Below, one piece after another: positions 17,579 through 26,517 of a stretch of DNA of 56,540 bases; the stretch's first letter is position 1, and each line of letters opens with the position of its first letter. Position numbers and translations under genes: made by a program. The notes under the pieces are model-generated. The model was not told where the DNA came from, did not search any database, and saw nothing but the letters and a program-made list of their open reading frames with translations. Source of the DNA: Bacillus sp. AFS073361 (lineage in GTDB: Bacteria > Bacillota > Bacilli > Bacillales > Cytobacillaceae); contig NZ_NUZU01000004.1 of assembly GCF_002567005.1 (NCBI RefSeq), positions 290,562 through 347,101 on the forward strand. Direction: 5' to 3'.

Positions 17579-18289
17579 ATGTTGAAACGAAAATGGAAAA
17601 TCTGGGGCTTCCCGTTCTTTGGTGCGGTAATGATGCTAACAGCTTGTGCAAGTCAAAACGGAATAAAGGAAAATGAAGTAGGGGCTGCAGAAAATATCAA
17701 TTATCATGATCAGTCAGTGAACAACAAAGGAAATGGACATGTCCAAAACCCAAATAGTGTTAATGTGATTCCAAGTGTCGACAGAGCCAAGAAAAGTACA
17801 ACCAATCGGAACAGCCAAACAACCGAGGGGATGGGCGCTAATGTATATAGCCTAATTGGCAGCTCCAGTCTTCATGACGGCGGGATATCCTCTCATTTGG
17901 AATCACGCCTATCTGGGGAGGGCATCCCTGGGATCAAAGTATTTGTCCTAGATGATACTGTTATTTTGGCTCGTGCCAAACATGAAGCCACTTCAACTCG
18001 TTATGATGAACTTCAAAATAAGGTGTTAAAAAGCACCTCCGGCTCCTCAGGAAAGGGGAATCTTGACGGAGTGGACCCAGATAAGTTAAATAATGACGAT
18101 AATCTGGATCGAGCAAAAGAAGTGATTGATAAGGCTTTTAACGGTAATGTTCAGGTTTTAACGATTACAAACCCTAAAGCATTGACGCTGATTGATGGAA
18201 TCAAAGCCAATATCAAGGCGAAAAATCCATCCTACAGCAAGCTTTCAAGTGATATTATTACTCTTGTGAAAATGTCTAGTGAAAAGTAA
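17579..18289 (+). CDS. YhcN/YlaJ-family sporulation lipoprotein
   Basis: This 236-residue lipoprotein has a basic N-terminus, a hydrophobic core and lipobox LTAC (Cys near residue 23). A low-complexity Asn/Gly/Ser linker (about 35-90) follows. The C-terminal half has the family motif pattern VFVLDDTVILA, then RAKEVIDKAFNGNVQVLTITNPKAL (key residues Ala-x-x-Val-x-x-x-Asn). Members are made in the forespore and affect spore germination or outgrowth. AAGGAGG precedes the ATG. It is divergent from the dehydrogenase operon and ends in a strong hairpin. Confidence 0.85.
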   Translation: MLKRKWKIWGFPFFGAVMMLTACASQNGIKENEVGAAENINYHDQSVNNKGNGHVQNPNSVNVIPSVDRAKKSTTNRNSQTTEGMGANVYSLIGSSSLHDGGISSHLESRLSGEGIPGIKVFVLDDTVILARAKHEATSTRYDELQNKVLKSTSGSSGKGNLDGVDPDKLNNDDNLDRAKEVIDKAFNGNVQVLTITNPKALTLIDGIKANIKAKNPSYSKLSSDIITLVKMSSEK

Positions 18290-18293
18290 ACAC

Positions 18294-18337
18294 AAAAAGG
18301 AACGCTCGAATCAAAAGTGATCCGAGCGTTCCTTTTT
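18294..18337. terminator. Bidirectional terminator
   Basis: AAAAAGGAACGCTCG and CGAGCGTTCCTTTTT pair perfectly across a 14-base loop, serving the lipoprotein gene and the convergent subtilase gene. Confidence 0.92.
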
Positions 18338-18344
18338 GTTCTTA

Positions 18345-21300
18345 TTATTTACTTAACCCTTTGGATACCACACTAGAATAGGAACTGTAAACCTTAGAAC
18401 CATTTACCGTACGATAAGCTCTTACTTTATAGTAGTAAGTCTTGCCCTTGGTTAATTTCGTATTCTTGTAGCTTGAAGAAGTGGTCGATTTTACTTTTTT
18501 GTAGCTGCCTGATTTTGAAGTGGCTCGGTACAGTTCATAACCGCTTGCACCACTTACTTTAGCCCAAGAAACTTTAATAGACGTACTGCTTGCTTTCGCA
18601 GCCTTCACACTTGTAGGTGTTTTAAGGCTTGGCTTCGCACTTACAATGCTTGAGCTTGGACTTACCAGTTTTTTACCTTCAATAGTTGTATATGCAACAA
18701 CCTTATAGTAATAGGTTTTACCTGTAGTCAAGCTGCTATTAGCATAGCTAGCTGTGCTTCCGCTGACGGTTGCTACTTTGCTATAGGAACCGGTTTTAGA
18801 TGTGGCACGGTATACTTCATAACCACTTACACCAGTTACCTTTGCCCAGCTGACGGTTAATTTATTGTAGTCAGAAGAAGCAGCTTTTACAGATGTTGGT
18901 GTAGAAGGATTTTTAACAAAACGTGCATATACGTTAGTGTCTGCCACAATCGGCGCGTTAAAGTCAAACTTGGTTTTAAAGCTTGCATCTTTATACCAGC
19001 CGAAGAAGGTATAACCTGATTTAGTTGGAGCTGCTGGAGCTGCTGCCTTTGAATTCTTAACTACGTCCGTTTGCTTAACAAGAGTGCTTCCGTTGTAGAA
19101 TTTTACTTGATAGCCTTGGAAGATATTTACCTCTTTGATTGTCTTATTGCCTGCAATATCAACAAGTTCAAGAGTAAAGGTATTTTTACCAGGGGCTAGA
19201 TCAAGCTTGGTAGAGACTTCTTTGCTAATACCCTTCATCTCAAAATGATCTGGATTAGTATCATTAAAGAATTCTTCGCTTCCATCAACAAAGTAGCGAA
19301 TCTTGTCAAAGTTATCAGAAATCGTTGCTTTAAGGTCAACAGAGCTTACATTTGGTTTTACTTTTGACGGAACATCCACGCTGATTTTTGGTGCTGTTGT
19401 ATCAACAATCAGATCTCGGACTAGGTAGGAAATCTTATTTCCGGCCACATCTGTACCAGAAATTTTAATATTATGAACACCATCTGATGCAACAGTGACA
19501 GTTGTGCTGAATTCATAACGTGCTTCCTCAGCATTAAATGTTAACTTTACAGGCTTCCCTTCAACAGTTAATTCACGAATTTTTGAATCATCTGTTAGAT
19601 ATCCCTCAACAGGCAATTTATGAGAATTGTAGACTCCTGTTGCACCAATGGAGGTAACATGAATAAATGGAATTGTACCATCATTTGCACCATTTGTTAC
19701 GGTAGCTTCGGCCATACTAGAGTTACCTGCAAAGTCATAGGCAGCGACTTCTACTAACGCACCAGCTGCTGGAGTTTCTTTTAATGTATACTCTGTTTTA
19801 TTGCCCGCTAATGGGAGTTCGTCATTACCATATACAGATTTACCATTTACCGTAATATCGTAATAAGCCACACCCGAACCAGTTTTGTCTGTCGACGCAA
19901 CGGTTAGTTGGTTGCCATTTACGCTTGCTGTTACAGTAGGTGCAACTGTGTCAACTAGGACAGGGAATGTCACTTTTTGTGCATCTTTACCAGCATAATC
20001 AATAGTTGCATCTACTTCGTAGAAATATTCACCATCTGCAACTAGCTTGTTCTTTATTTTTCCGTCCCAAGCATTGGCAGGATTTAAGTAGTATTGAGCT
20101 CCTCTTCCGCCATCGTTAAAGTTTTTAGAGACAAGATTATCAGATTTAAGTTTGCGAAGAACATTACCATCTTTATCAACAATCTTGTATTCTACTGATT
20201 TAGCATTACGCAAGAAAGACAGGATTGGAATGGCATTATCATTCTGGCCATCACCATTTGGCGAAATAGCAATTTTATCAGCCTTTGCTGAATCATCTGC
20301 AGGATTGACACCTAAATAGTTATAGTTCTGATTACCATCTTCGTCCGTGCCAGTTGCTGTCAGCATACCAGTCCAGCCATAGAAGGAATCAGCAAATTTA
20401 TCATCGTAAATCATTGAATCAATAATTGGTGACTTATTCCAATCACCATTGAATCCTACATATGGTACAGAAACCGTCGGATTTATATCGTTAACATCTG
20501 TTAACGTAACATATCCTTCCACGAAATAACCATTAGCAAAAAGGACATCTAACGGGACGTTATAAGCCCAGTCAACAGTATCTGTTAAATCAACAGTTAC
20601 ATCTAATGTCACACTGTCTTTCGCAGGGATCGTCAGCTCATCTTGGCTGAACGAAATAGGGAATTCACCCTTCCATGGCGCTGCTTCTGCTACTGTTCCG
20701 TTTTTATAAATTCCTTGAGACTCCAATTGATCTACAAGGTAGCCATTATCATCCTCTAGCACTAAATCTGTTAACACACTTCCGTCCACTTTATACGTAA
20801 CAGCTTTGTCGGAGAAGTTTTGTGCTTTAAGGGTAAATGTTGCTTTGTTCCCTTTGATTTCTTTTAGTGCAACTTTTGCTTCATTTGTGGCAGCGTTGGT
20901 TACCACGATTGGTGTACTTAATGCAGCATGTAATTGCATCACACCCGCACCTTGACGACGTGGTGAATAAGGATTTTGCGTATACGCCACATTATATGTG
21001 CCCTTATCATCAATTACCTTGCTTGTGTTCATTAAAATGTTTTTGGCCATGCCCACTTTTGCTGCACCTGAAAGATCAGCAAAGTCCTCCTTCACCCGTT
21101 CAAGAACAAGTGCAGATCCACCAGAAACGTGCGGGGCCGCCATCGATGTCCCACTCATCACACCATAAGAGTTGTTATTAAGTGTGGAATAGATATTTCC
21201 ACCTGGAGCAGTGATTTCAGGTTTGAAATCTAAATTAGATGTCACGCCCCAAGAAGTGAACGTAGACATTTGTCCAGCAGATGGATTTTGTGTTGTTTTC

Positions 21301-22922
21301 TTATCTCCTTGGAATTCAATCGATACTTTCTTGCCCGCATCTAATGCTGCCTTCATTGCATCCCCATCAGATTTTAAAGCAAATAGCTGTGGGATCTTGA
21401 TTTCTGGAGATGTAGCCATGCTGAGTAAACCACTTGTGTTGTTATAAACGATAATTCCTGCCGCACCTGCCGTTTGGGCATTCATCGTTTTTTCAACAAA
21501 CGTAAGGGTTCCACGTTTAACTAATGCGTATTTCCCAGTGAAATCTTTACCTGCAAAATCAGAGGGCTGTCCAATTCCCGCATCAAGAATATCAAATTTC
21601 TTTTGCTCTAATTTATTTGGATCTACGCTGCTTGAAGAAAGATATGGAGCCTTCCCAGCTTCCGTACCGTCAAATGAATAAGTAGCAGCATAAAGATCGA
21701 GATAGTTATTCTCGAGGGACGCAACCTGTAATGAGCTGTTTGAACTACCAGGTGTACCAACTACACCATAATCAGGATTTTCAGCTAACGGATTGCTATA
21801 GCCATCTCCCAAGTGGTTAGAGTTACCAGCGGAAATGGACATTAACACACCATTATCCACTGCTCTTTGGACAGCTTCTTGCTCTGGTGCATTCGGCTGA
21901 ACGAAACCAGCTGTCGAACCTAAGCTCATGTTGATGACATCTGCGCCTAACTTAATCGCATCGTCGATCGCTTTGATTTCAATATCGCCCCATGTAGAAG
22001 GCATTTCTGGATCATTACCGAAAATTTTCAGAGCAAGCACTTGAGCTTCTGGTGCAACCCCTTTAATGCCACCTTTGCTTTCATCCCCGTTTGCTGCAAC
22101 CGTTCCAGCAACGTGCATACCATGCATGGAAGCATCAGGACCTAGATCAAGAATTTGTGCATTTTCATCATAATAGTTATAACCGTAAGGAACTTTTTCA
22201 GTGTAAAACTTACCTTGCAAGCCCTTTTCGGCAACAGCAGCATCCACTTCTCCTTTGGTAAGTGCCGCTTTGGAACCATCTGTTAAAATAAAATCTTTGT
22301 GGCTCGGGTCAATCCCGGTATCGATAATACCAACGACCATTCCTTCACCTTTTTTACCGAAGTCTTCCCAAGCTTTTTGAGCCTCTACAATTTCTTTACT
22401 ATATAACATGTTTGGCTCAATTTCGGGACGTTGATATTCAGTTGCAATCGACACATTTGCAACCCCATCTACTGTTTTAATGGCAGCGATTTGACCATAT
22501 TCGACCACACCACTGAATCCATTAAATGTAGTCGTAAAGTTTTGTTTGAACTGCATTTTGATCGCCTTTTTGGCAAACTGGCCTTTTACAGCCTGCTGGG
22601 CATCTAGTAATTTATTTTGGAGTTGTGCTTTGACTGATTTTGATAGCTCGCTATATTTTTTCCCTTGCTTTGTTGCATATGTAATCGCAGGGTCACCATC
22701 AACTTCAACAATTACACGAACTTTATCTGATTTTCGGTAATTTTTTCCTGCCTCTTTTACTTTTACTGATTTTGGAAGTTTTTTCGAGGTACTAACTTTA
22801 GCTGCTGCTGTTGTCTTACTTGCCTTGCTAGTCTTTGGCAGTGAAGGTGCTGCTGCCGATGCAAAGCTCGAAAAGACCATTAAAAAGACCAAAAGTAACG
22901 GTAAAACTCTTCTGATTTTCAA
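18345..22922 (-). CDS. Secreted subtilisin-like serine protease (Vpr-like, S8)
   Basis: This 1525-residue extracellular protease has a signal peptide (1-23, ASA cut), an inhibitor-I9-like propeptide (about 65-165) and an S8 catalytic domain with Asp201, His267 and Ser593; the oxyanion Asn is near 367. A PA insert (about 445-540) sits between His and Ser, as in Vpr. Then come an Fn3-like region, Ig/Cadherin-like blocks, an InlB-type repeat (about 1271-1340, YTFFGWYKD) and two fibronectin-III domains (about 1341-1434 and 1435-1525) rich in Lys/Ser/Tyr. The start is TTG, preceded by AGGGGG at eight bases. It is about twice the length of Vpr because of the C-terminal modules, which probably bind wall or substrate. 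Confidence 0.9.
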   Translation of the reverse strand: MKIRRVLPLLLVFLMVFSSFASAAAPSLPKTSKASKTTAAAKVSTSKKLPKSVKVKEAGKNYRKSDKVRVIVEVDGDPAITYATKQGKKYSELSKSVKAQLQNKLLDAQQAVKGQFAKKAIKMQFKQNFTTTFNGFSGVVEYGQIAAIKTVDGVANVSIATEYQRPEIEPNMLYSKEIVEAQKAWEDFGKKGEGMVVGIIDTGIDPSHKDFILTDGSKAALTKGEVDAAVAEKGLQGKFYTEKVPYGYNYYDENAQILDLGPDASMHGMHVAGTVAANGDESKGGIKGVAPEAQVLALKIFGNDPEMPSTWGDIEIKAIDDAIKLGADVINMSLGSTAGFVQPNAPEQEAVQRAVDNGVLMSISAGNSNHLGDGYSNPLAENPDYGVVGTPGSSNSSLQVASLENNYLDLYAATYSFDGTEAGKAPYLSSSSVDPNKLEQKKFDILDAGIGQPSDFAGKDFTGKYALVKRGTLTFVEKTMNAQTAGAAGIIVYNNTSGLLSMATSPEIKIPQLFALKSDGDAMKAALDAGKKVSIEFQGDKKTTQNPSAGQMSTFTSWGVTSNLDFKPEITAPGGNIYSTLNNNSYGVMSGTSMAAPHVSGGSALVLERVKEDFADLSGAAKVGMAKNILMNTSKVIDDKGTYNVAYTQNPYSPRRQGAGVMQLHAALSTPIVVTNAATNEAKVALKEIKGNKATFTLKAQNFSDKAVTYKVDGSVLTDLVLEDDNGYLVDQLESQGIYKNGTVAEAAPWKGEFPISFSQDELTIPAKDSVTLDVTVDLTDTVDWAYNVPLDVLFANGYFVEGYVTLTDVNDINPTVSVPYVGFNGDWNKSPIIDSMIYDDKFADSFYGWTGMLTATGTDEDGNQNYNYLGVNPADDSAKADKIAISPNGDGQNDNAIPILSFLRNAKSVEYKIVDKDGNVLRKLKSDNLVSKNFNDGGRGAQYYLNPANAWDGKIKNKLVADGEYFYEVDATIDYAGKDAQKVTFPVLVDTVAPTVTASVNGNQLTVASTDKTGSGVAYYDITVNGKSVYGNDELPLAGNKTEYTLKETPAAGALVEVAAYDFAGNSSMAEATVTNGANDGTIPFIHVTSIGATGVYNSHKLPVEGYLTDDSKIRELTVEGKPVKLTFNAEEARYEFSTTVTVASDGVHNIKISGTDVAGNKISYLVRDLIVDTTAPKISVDVPSKVKPNVSSVDLKATISDNFDKIRYFVDGSEEFFNDTNPDHFEMKGISKEVSTKLDLAPGKNTFTLELVDIAGNKTIKEVNIFQGYQVKFYNGSTLVKQTDVVKNSKAAAPAAPTKSGYTFFGWYKDASFKTKFDFNAPIVADTNVYARFVKNPSTPTSVKAASSDYNKLTVSWAKVTGVSGYEVYRATSKTGSYSKVATVSGSTASYANSSLTTGKTYYYKVVAYTTIEGKKLVSPSSSIVSAKPSLKTPTSVKAAKASSTSIKVSWAKVSGASGYELYRATSKSGSYKKVKSTTSSSYKNTKLTKGKTYYYKVRAYRTVNGSKVYSSYSSVVSKGLSK

Positions 22923-22956
22923 CCACTTTTCCCCCTTTATTATTTTTCTAGTAATT

Positions 22957-22983
22957 TATCACTCTACTAGAATAAAGTGATAA
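22957..22983. promoter_or_regulatory. Inverted repeat upstream of the subtilase
   Basis: TTATCAC and GTGATAA form a perfect 7-bp inverted repeat with a 13-base spacer, about 35 bases before the TTG start. It may be an operator or a 5' mRNA hairpin. The rest of 22984-23142 is AT-rich and shows no gene. Confidence 0.4.
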
Positions 22984-23142
22984 GCAAAATAACCTTATCC
23001 CCCCTATTTGTCCTATTCTCTTGCATAATTAAGTTTATTTATAATTAATAAAATAGTCAATAAATTTCAAATATTTATTCACCTATTTTTTGGAATATGG
23101 TGAGTCTTTTTACATATTGTTTTTTTACTCGCTTTTCATATT

Positions 23143-23165
23143 AAAAAAAGACCGAAAATCGGTCT
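23143..23165 (-). terminator. Terminator of the tetR-ABC operon
   Basis: AGACCGA and TCGGTCT pair around TTT and are followed on the minus strand by TTTTTTT. Confidence 0.88.
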
Positions 23166-23170
23166 ATTCG

Positions 23171-23971
23171 CTATGCATTCAAATCTCTCTTCTTATAAAA
23201 AGTGAAGGTAACCACTAATAATAGGGCAGCTACGATTACTGATATAACAATATATAAAGGTTCAAGCCCACTGCCTAACATTAGATTCTTAGCTTCGAAA
23301 TATTTAAACGGGGTAAAATATTTCATGCCTTCCATGTTCTCGTTCAAATCAATCACAATCGATAACATGTACGTTAGCAGCAAGATTCCCGTTGCCAGCG
23401 ATGGGGATGTTTTCGGTTTCTTTTTTACGGCTGCCAGCGCACTGCCAATAACCAAGAACAAGACTTGTAAAATAAACATGCCCACCTGGGTAAGGACAAT
23501 TTCACCATTAACAGCTTCACCCGCGCTGTTGTATTTTTCAATAAGGGTTATGGCTGAGATCAAGGTAACCATATTAAAAATAACGATATTCGTGAACGCA
23601 GCTAATAGTTTTGCCGTAATAATCTTCGTTCTAGAAACCGGTTTGACGAATAAAAACTCCGCTGTTTTGTCACGCTCTTCTTTCGCAATAATCGAAGCCC
23701 CAAGCATCGCCGCATGAATGGTCGCCATTAATAACAAATATATATACAGTAATGAATAATACCCGCTAATCTTCGATAAATCGACCACACCAAACCCCAT
23801 GACCGCCTTTAGCGATTTAGGCAAATCAGCAATCAGATCATTGATGGATTGGCCCGATGAGGAATAGGCAGCGTATTTAGCCATTCCTGAAGCTACCATA
23901 AGCAAGACACCAATGCTCCAAAAAATCAGCGATTTTCGGTACGATTTCAGTTCCTTTACAAATATATTCAT
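23171..23971 (-). CDS. ABC-2 type permease, second of pair
   Basis: This 266-residue membrane protein has about six helices and an ABC-2 permease layout. The N-terminal MNIFVKELKSYRKSLIFWSIG closely parallels the upstream permease (MNIFFHELKAYRKSTIIWTAS), so the two are ancient duplicates forming a heterodimeric channel. The shared internal segment EERDKTAEFLFVKPVSRTKI is typical of this exporter group. It is the last gene of tetR-ATPase-permease-permease. The substrate is unknown; antimicrobials or lipids are plausible. Confidence 0.85.
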   Translation of the reverse strand: MNIFVKELKSYRKSLIFWSIGVLLMVASGMAKYAAYSSSGQSINDLIADLPKSLKAVMGFGVVDLSKISGYYSLLYIYLLLMATIHAAMLGASIIAKEERDKTAEFLFVKPVSRTKIITAKLLAAFTNIVIFNMVTLISAITLIEKYNSAGEAVNGEIVLTQVGMFILQVLFLVIGSALAAVKKKPKTSPSLATGILLLTYMLSIVIDLNENMEGMKYFTPFKYFEAKNLMLGSGLEPLYIVISVIVAALLLVVTFTFYKKRDLNA

Positions 23972-23993
23972 AACCTAATCCTCCTTTTCACAG

Positions 23994-24791
23994 CTATACA
24001 GCATGGATATCCTTTTTTAAATAAACGAAATAACTCACAGCGACTGCCAAAATGATAACCACGGCACCAGCCGCTAAAAAGGACACTTCATAGCCAGAAT
24101 GTTTGATGATATAGGCGGTGTCAAAGTATTTAAATGGCGAAATATAGCGTTTCGATTCCTCACCATTCGTGCTGCTAAACATCCCCAAAAAGTAAAACGC
24201 GAATACGGTTGTAAGTGAAACGGAAAGGACAGATTTAATCTTTGGAACAATGACTGAAATCATTATTCCTAACGCAAGGAACATCAACTGAATAAAAAAC
24301 ATGGTAAGTGAAAGCATGATTAATATTTTTACACTGAAAGCGTCTGTCTTGACTTGAAATGTCACAATAATTGTAACCACCAGGTAAATGACATTTGTGA
24401 TGACAATTGAGGAAAAAGCTGCAAGCAGTTTCGATGTCAATACCGCTGTCCTCGTAACCGGCTTGGTTAATAGAAAATCAGCCGTTTTCTCGCGGACTTC
24501 CTTGCTGACAATGCTTGTGCCCAGGTTCATCCCCTGAATCGCCCCGCACAAGGTAATGAACGATAATGGAAAACAATAGAAGCCTAAAATCGTAAAGAAA
24601 TTGCCGAGGTTAAAACCGATCGCATTTCTAATCGCCTCAGGATATCCTTCCATGATCTTTTTAAAATCATCTGCATCCTTTGCAAAGGCAGGATAAAATG
24701 ACATAAACAGAGCAATGATCAGCACTAAGGAAGCAGTCCAGATGATCGTTGATTTCCGGTACGCCTTCAACTCATGAAAAAATATATTCAT
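23994..24791 (-). CDS. ABC-2 type permease, first of pair
   Basis: This 265-residue membrane protein has six predicted helices and the motif KEVREKTADFLLTKPVTRTAV. It lies six bases after the ATPase gene and 22 before its paralogue. Together with that paralogue it would form the membrane part of the exporter. Confidence 0.85.
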   Translation of the reverse strand: MNIFFHELKAYRKSTIIWTASLVLIIALFMSFYPAFAKDADDFKKIMEGYPEAIRNAIGFNLGNFFTILGFYCFPLSFITLCGAIQGMNLGTSIVSKEVREKTADFLLTKPVTRTAVLTSKLLAAFSSIVITNVIYLVVTIIVTFQVKTDAFSVKILIMLSLTMFFIQLMFLALGIMISVIVPKIKSVLSVSLTTVFAFYFLGMFSSTNGEESKRYISPFKYFDTAYIIKHSGYEVSFLAAGAVVIILAVAVSYFVYLKKDIHAV

Positions 24792-24797
24792 AGTTTT

Positions 24798-25682
24798 CTA
24801 GGCCTCCTTCTCATAATAATGCATAAAGATCTCCTCAAGGTCTGGCTCTTCTATCCATAAATTCACGAGTTCAATATCGGCAAGTTTTTTCATGATGGCA
24901 TTAATATTCCCTTTAAATAAAAAGCTGATGATGTTGCCTTTGACTTCTAAATTGTTGACGCCACTGATATTGAAAGGGTCCGTATCGAGCGGCACTTTCG
25001 TTTCCACTTTAAACTTCTTATAATTGTTTTCTTGTAAGGTACTAATCTTTTCAACGGTTACAATCTTACCTTCTTTAATGATCGCCACCCGGTTACATAA
25101 ACGCTGCACTTCGCTGAGGATGTGTGATGAAAAAAGAATGGTAGCCCCTTTTTTATTTTCTTCTTCTAAGAGCTCAAAGAATTTCTGCTGCATAAGCGGG
25201 TCAAGGCCGCTAGTTGGTTCGTCGAGAATAATCAACTTTGGCTCATGGAGCAGCCCTTGAACAATGCCAACCTTCTTTTTATTTCCTAAGGAAAGATCAT
25301 CAATTTTCTTATTAAGATCCAAGTCCATAATCGCAGCTAATTCTTTGATTCTTTTACTGCAATCTTTTTTATAAAAACTAGCTGAATATTTTAATAGGTC
25401 CTTAACCTTCATATTGTCATAGTAAAAAACTTCAGAAGGCAAATAACCAATTTCTTTTTTAATTTCAGGCGCAAATTGAACGGTGTCTTTACCAAAGATG
25501 GCAGCACTGCCGCTGGTTGGGTAAATCAGCGACAGGAGGGTCCGAATGGTGGTTGATTTACCTGCACCGTTTGGGCCAATGAATCCAAAAATCTCGCCTT
25601 CTTCCACATGAAAGCTAATGTCAGTAATCCCTCTTGATTTCCCATAGGTCTTGGTAAGATGGTTAATTTCAATAACATTCAT
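24798..25682 (-). CDS. ABC exporter ATP-binding protein
   Basis: This 294-residue ATPase has Walker A GPNGAGKST, a Q-loop, signature LSLGNKKKVG, Walker B KLIILDEPTSGLDP and switch His in SSHILSEV. A C-terminal domain of about 80 residues follows, as in CcmA/DrrA-like exporters. It lies 12 bases after tetR and drives the two ABC-2 permeases. Confidence 0.9.
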   Translation of the reverse strand: MNVIEINHLTKTYGKSRGITDISFHVEEGEIFGFIGPNGAGKSTTIRTLLSLIYPTSGSAAIFGKDTVQFAPEIKKEIGYLPSEVFYYDNMKVKDLLKYSASFYKKDCSKRIKELAAIMDLDLNKKIDDLSLGNKKKVGIVQGLLHEPKLIILDEPTSGLDPLMQQKFFELLEEENKKGATILFSSHILSEVQRLCNRVAIIKEGKIVTVEKISTLQENNYKKFKVETKVPLDTDPFNISGVNNLEVKGNIISFLFKGNINAIMKKLADIELVNLWIEEPDLEEIFMHYYEKEA

Positions 25683-25694
25683 TGTGACAGCCTC

Positions 25695-26321
25695 CTACTG
25701 TTTATAAAAACATTTAATCATGACCTCAAAATACTCTTCTGCTTCGGCTTGGATTTTTTGATAATCGATCTCGTGGCCGGGGGTTAACTTTGCTTTTTCT
25801 ATCGCTTCATCACTCATTTTTTCAAATGTCCAACTGATCATTTTTATGATTTTCTTGAGATCGACATCCTCCCTAAATTTCGAATAATCAATCCCCTCAT
25901 ACGCCTTTTCAATATTGATATGCGTCAGTTCTGACTTTTTTTTATCAAACTCAGCCTTTATTTCAGCCGATTCGTCCATAAATACCTCTTGCATGAACTT
26001 CAAGATATCTGGATAAGTTGAGAGCATTTCCATTTTAACGATGATGGCTTGACGCATTCGGATAAAGAAATCCGTCTCTTGAAGATTAATTTTTTTGTAA
26101 AATTCGTCGATGATCAGTTCGTAGCAGTAATCAAAGACATAAAGGAACAATTGCTTCTTGTTTTGAAAATAATGAAACAGCAATCCCTTGGAAATACCTG
26201 CTTCTTTGACAATTTCATTCGTCGATGCCCGGTCATATCCTTTCCCGGCAAATTCCTTAATGGCAGCATTTATTATTCGATCTTGTTTTTCTTTATCTAA
26301 GTTGAGAAACTTCGAAAACAT
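25695..26321 (-). CDS. TetR/AcrR-family repressor of the ABC exporter
   Basis: This 208-residue regulator has an N-terminal helix-turn-helix (about 12-55, with GYDRASTNEIVKEAGISKG and LLFHYFQNKKQLF) and a ligand-binding helical C-terminus. It is the first gene of the exporter operon and most likely represses it through the two TTGAC-N7-GTCAA sites just upstream, being relieved by a transported compound. AAGGAGG precedes the ATG. Confidence 0.9.
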   Translation of the reverse strand: MFSKFLNLDKEKQDRIINAAIKEFAGKGYDRASTNEIVKEAGISKGLLFHYFQNKKQLFLYVFDYCYELIIDEFYKKINLQETDFFIRMRQAIIVKMEMLSTYPDILKFMQEVFMDESAEIKAEFDKKKSELTHINIEKAYEGIDYSKFREDVDLKKIIKMISWTFEKMSDEAIEKAKLTPGHEIDYQKIQAEAEEYFEVMIKCFYKQ

Positions 26322-26345
26322 GGTTGCGGCCCTCCTTTTTTTGCA

Positions 26346-26362
26346 TTGACCACATCAGTCAA
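26346..26362. promoter_or_regulatory. TetR-type operator O1
   Basis: TTGACCACATCAGTCAA is a TTGAC-N7-GTCAA inverted repeat. It lies just downstream of the -10 element of the tetR promoter, at the expected transcription start. Confidence 0.65.
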
Positions 26363-26366
26363 TCAC

Positions 26367-26395
26367 ATTGTACTCCCGTTGACTCAACTGGTCAA
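26367..26395 (-). promoter_or_regulatory. Sigma-A promoter of tetR-ABC
   Basis: On the minus strand TTGACC and TACAAT are 17 bases apart. Operators cover the -35 and the start region. Confidence 0.7.
26379..26395. promoter_or_regulatory. TetR-type operator O2
   Basis: TTGACTCAACTGGTCAA is the second TTGAC-N7-GTCAA repeat, overlapping the -35. The centres of O1 and O2 are 33 bases apart, about three helical turns, so both dimers would sit on the same DNA face. Confidence 0.65.
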
Positions 26396-26517
26396 TAGTG
26401 GTCAAGCTATATTTTTTACAAAATTATGAAATGGTCAGTTGATGTATAGTATGGCCTTTGGGGATGTGCTACGATGCAGGGTGAAGGTACTGTTTTGTGA
26501 GGTGATGGACAATTTTA

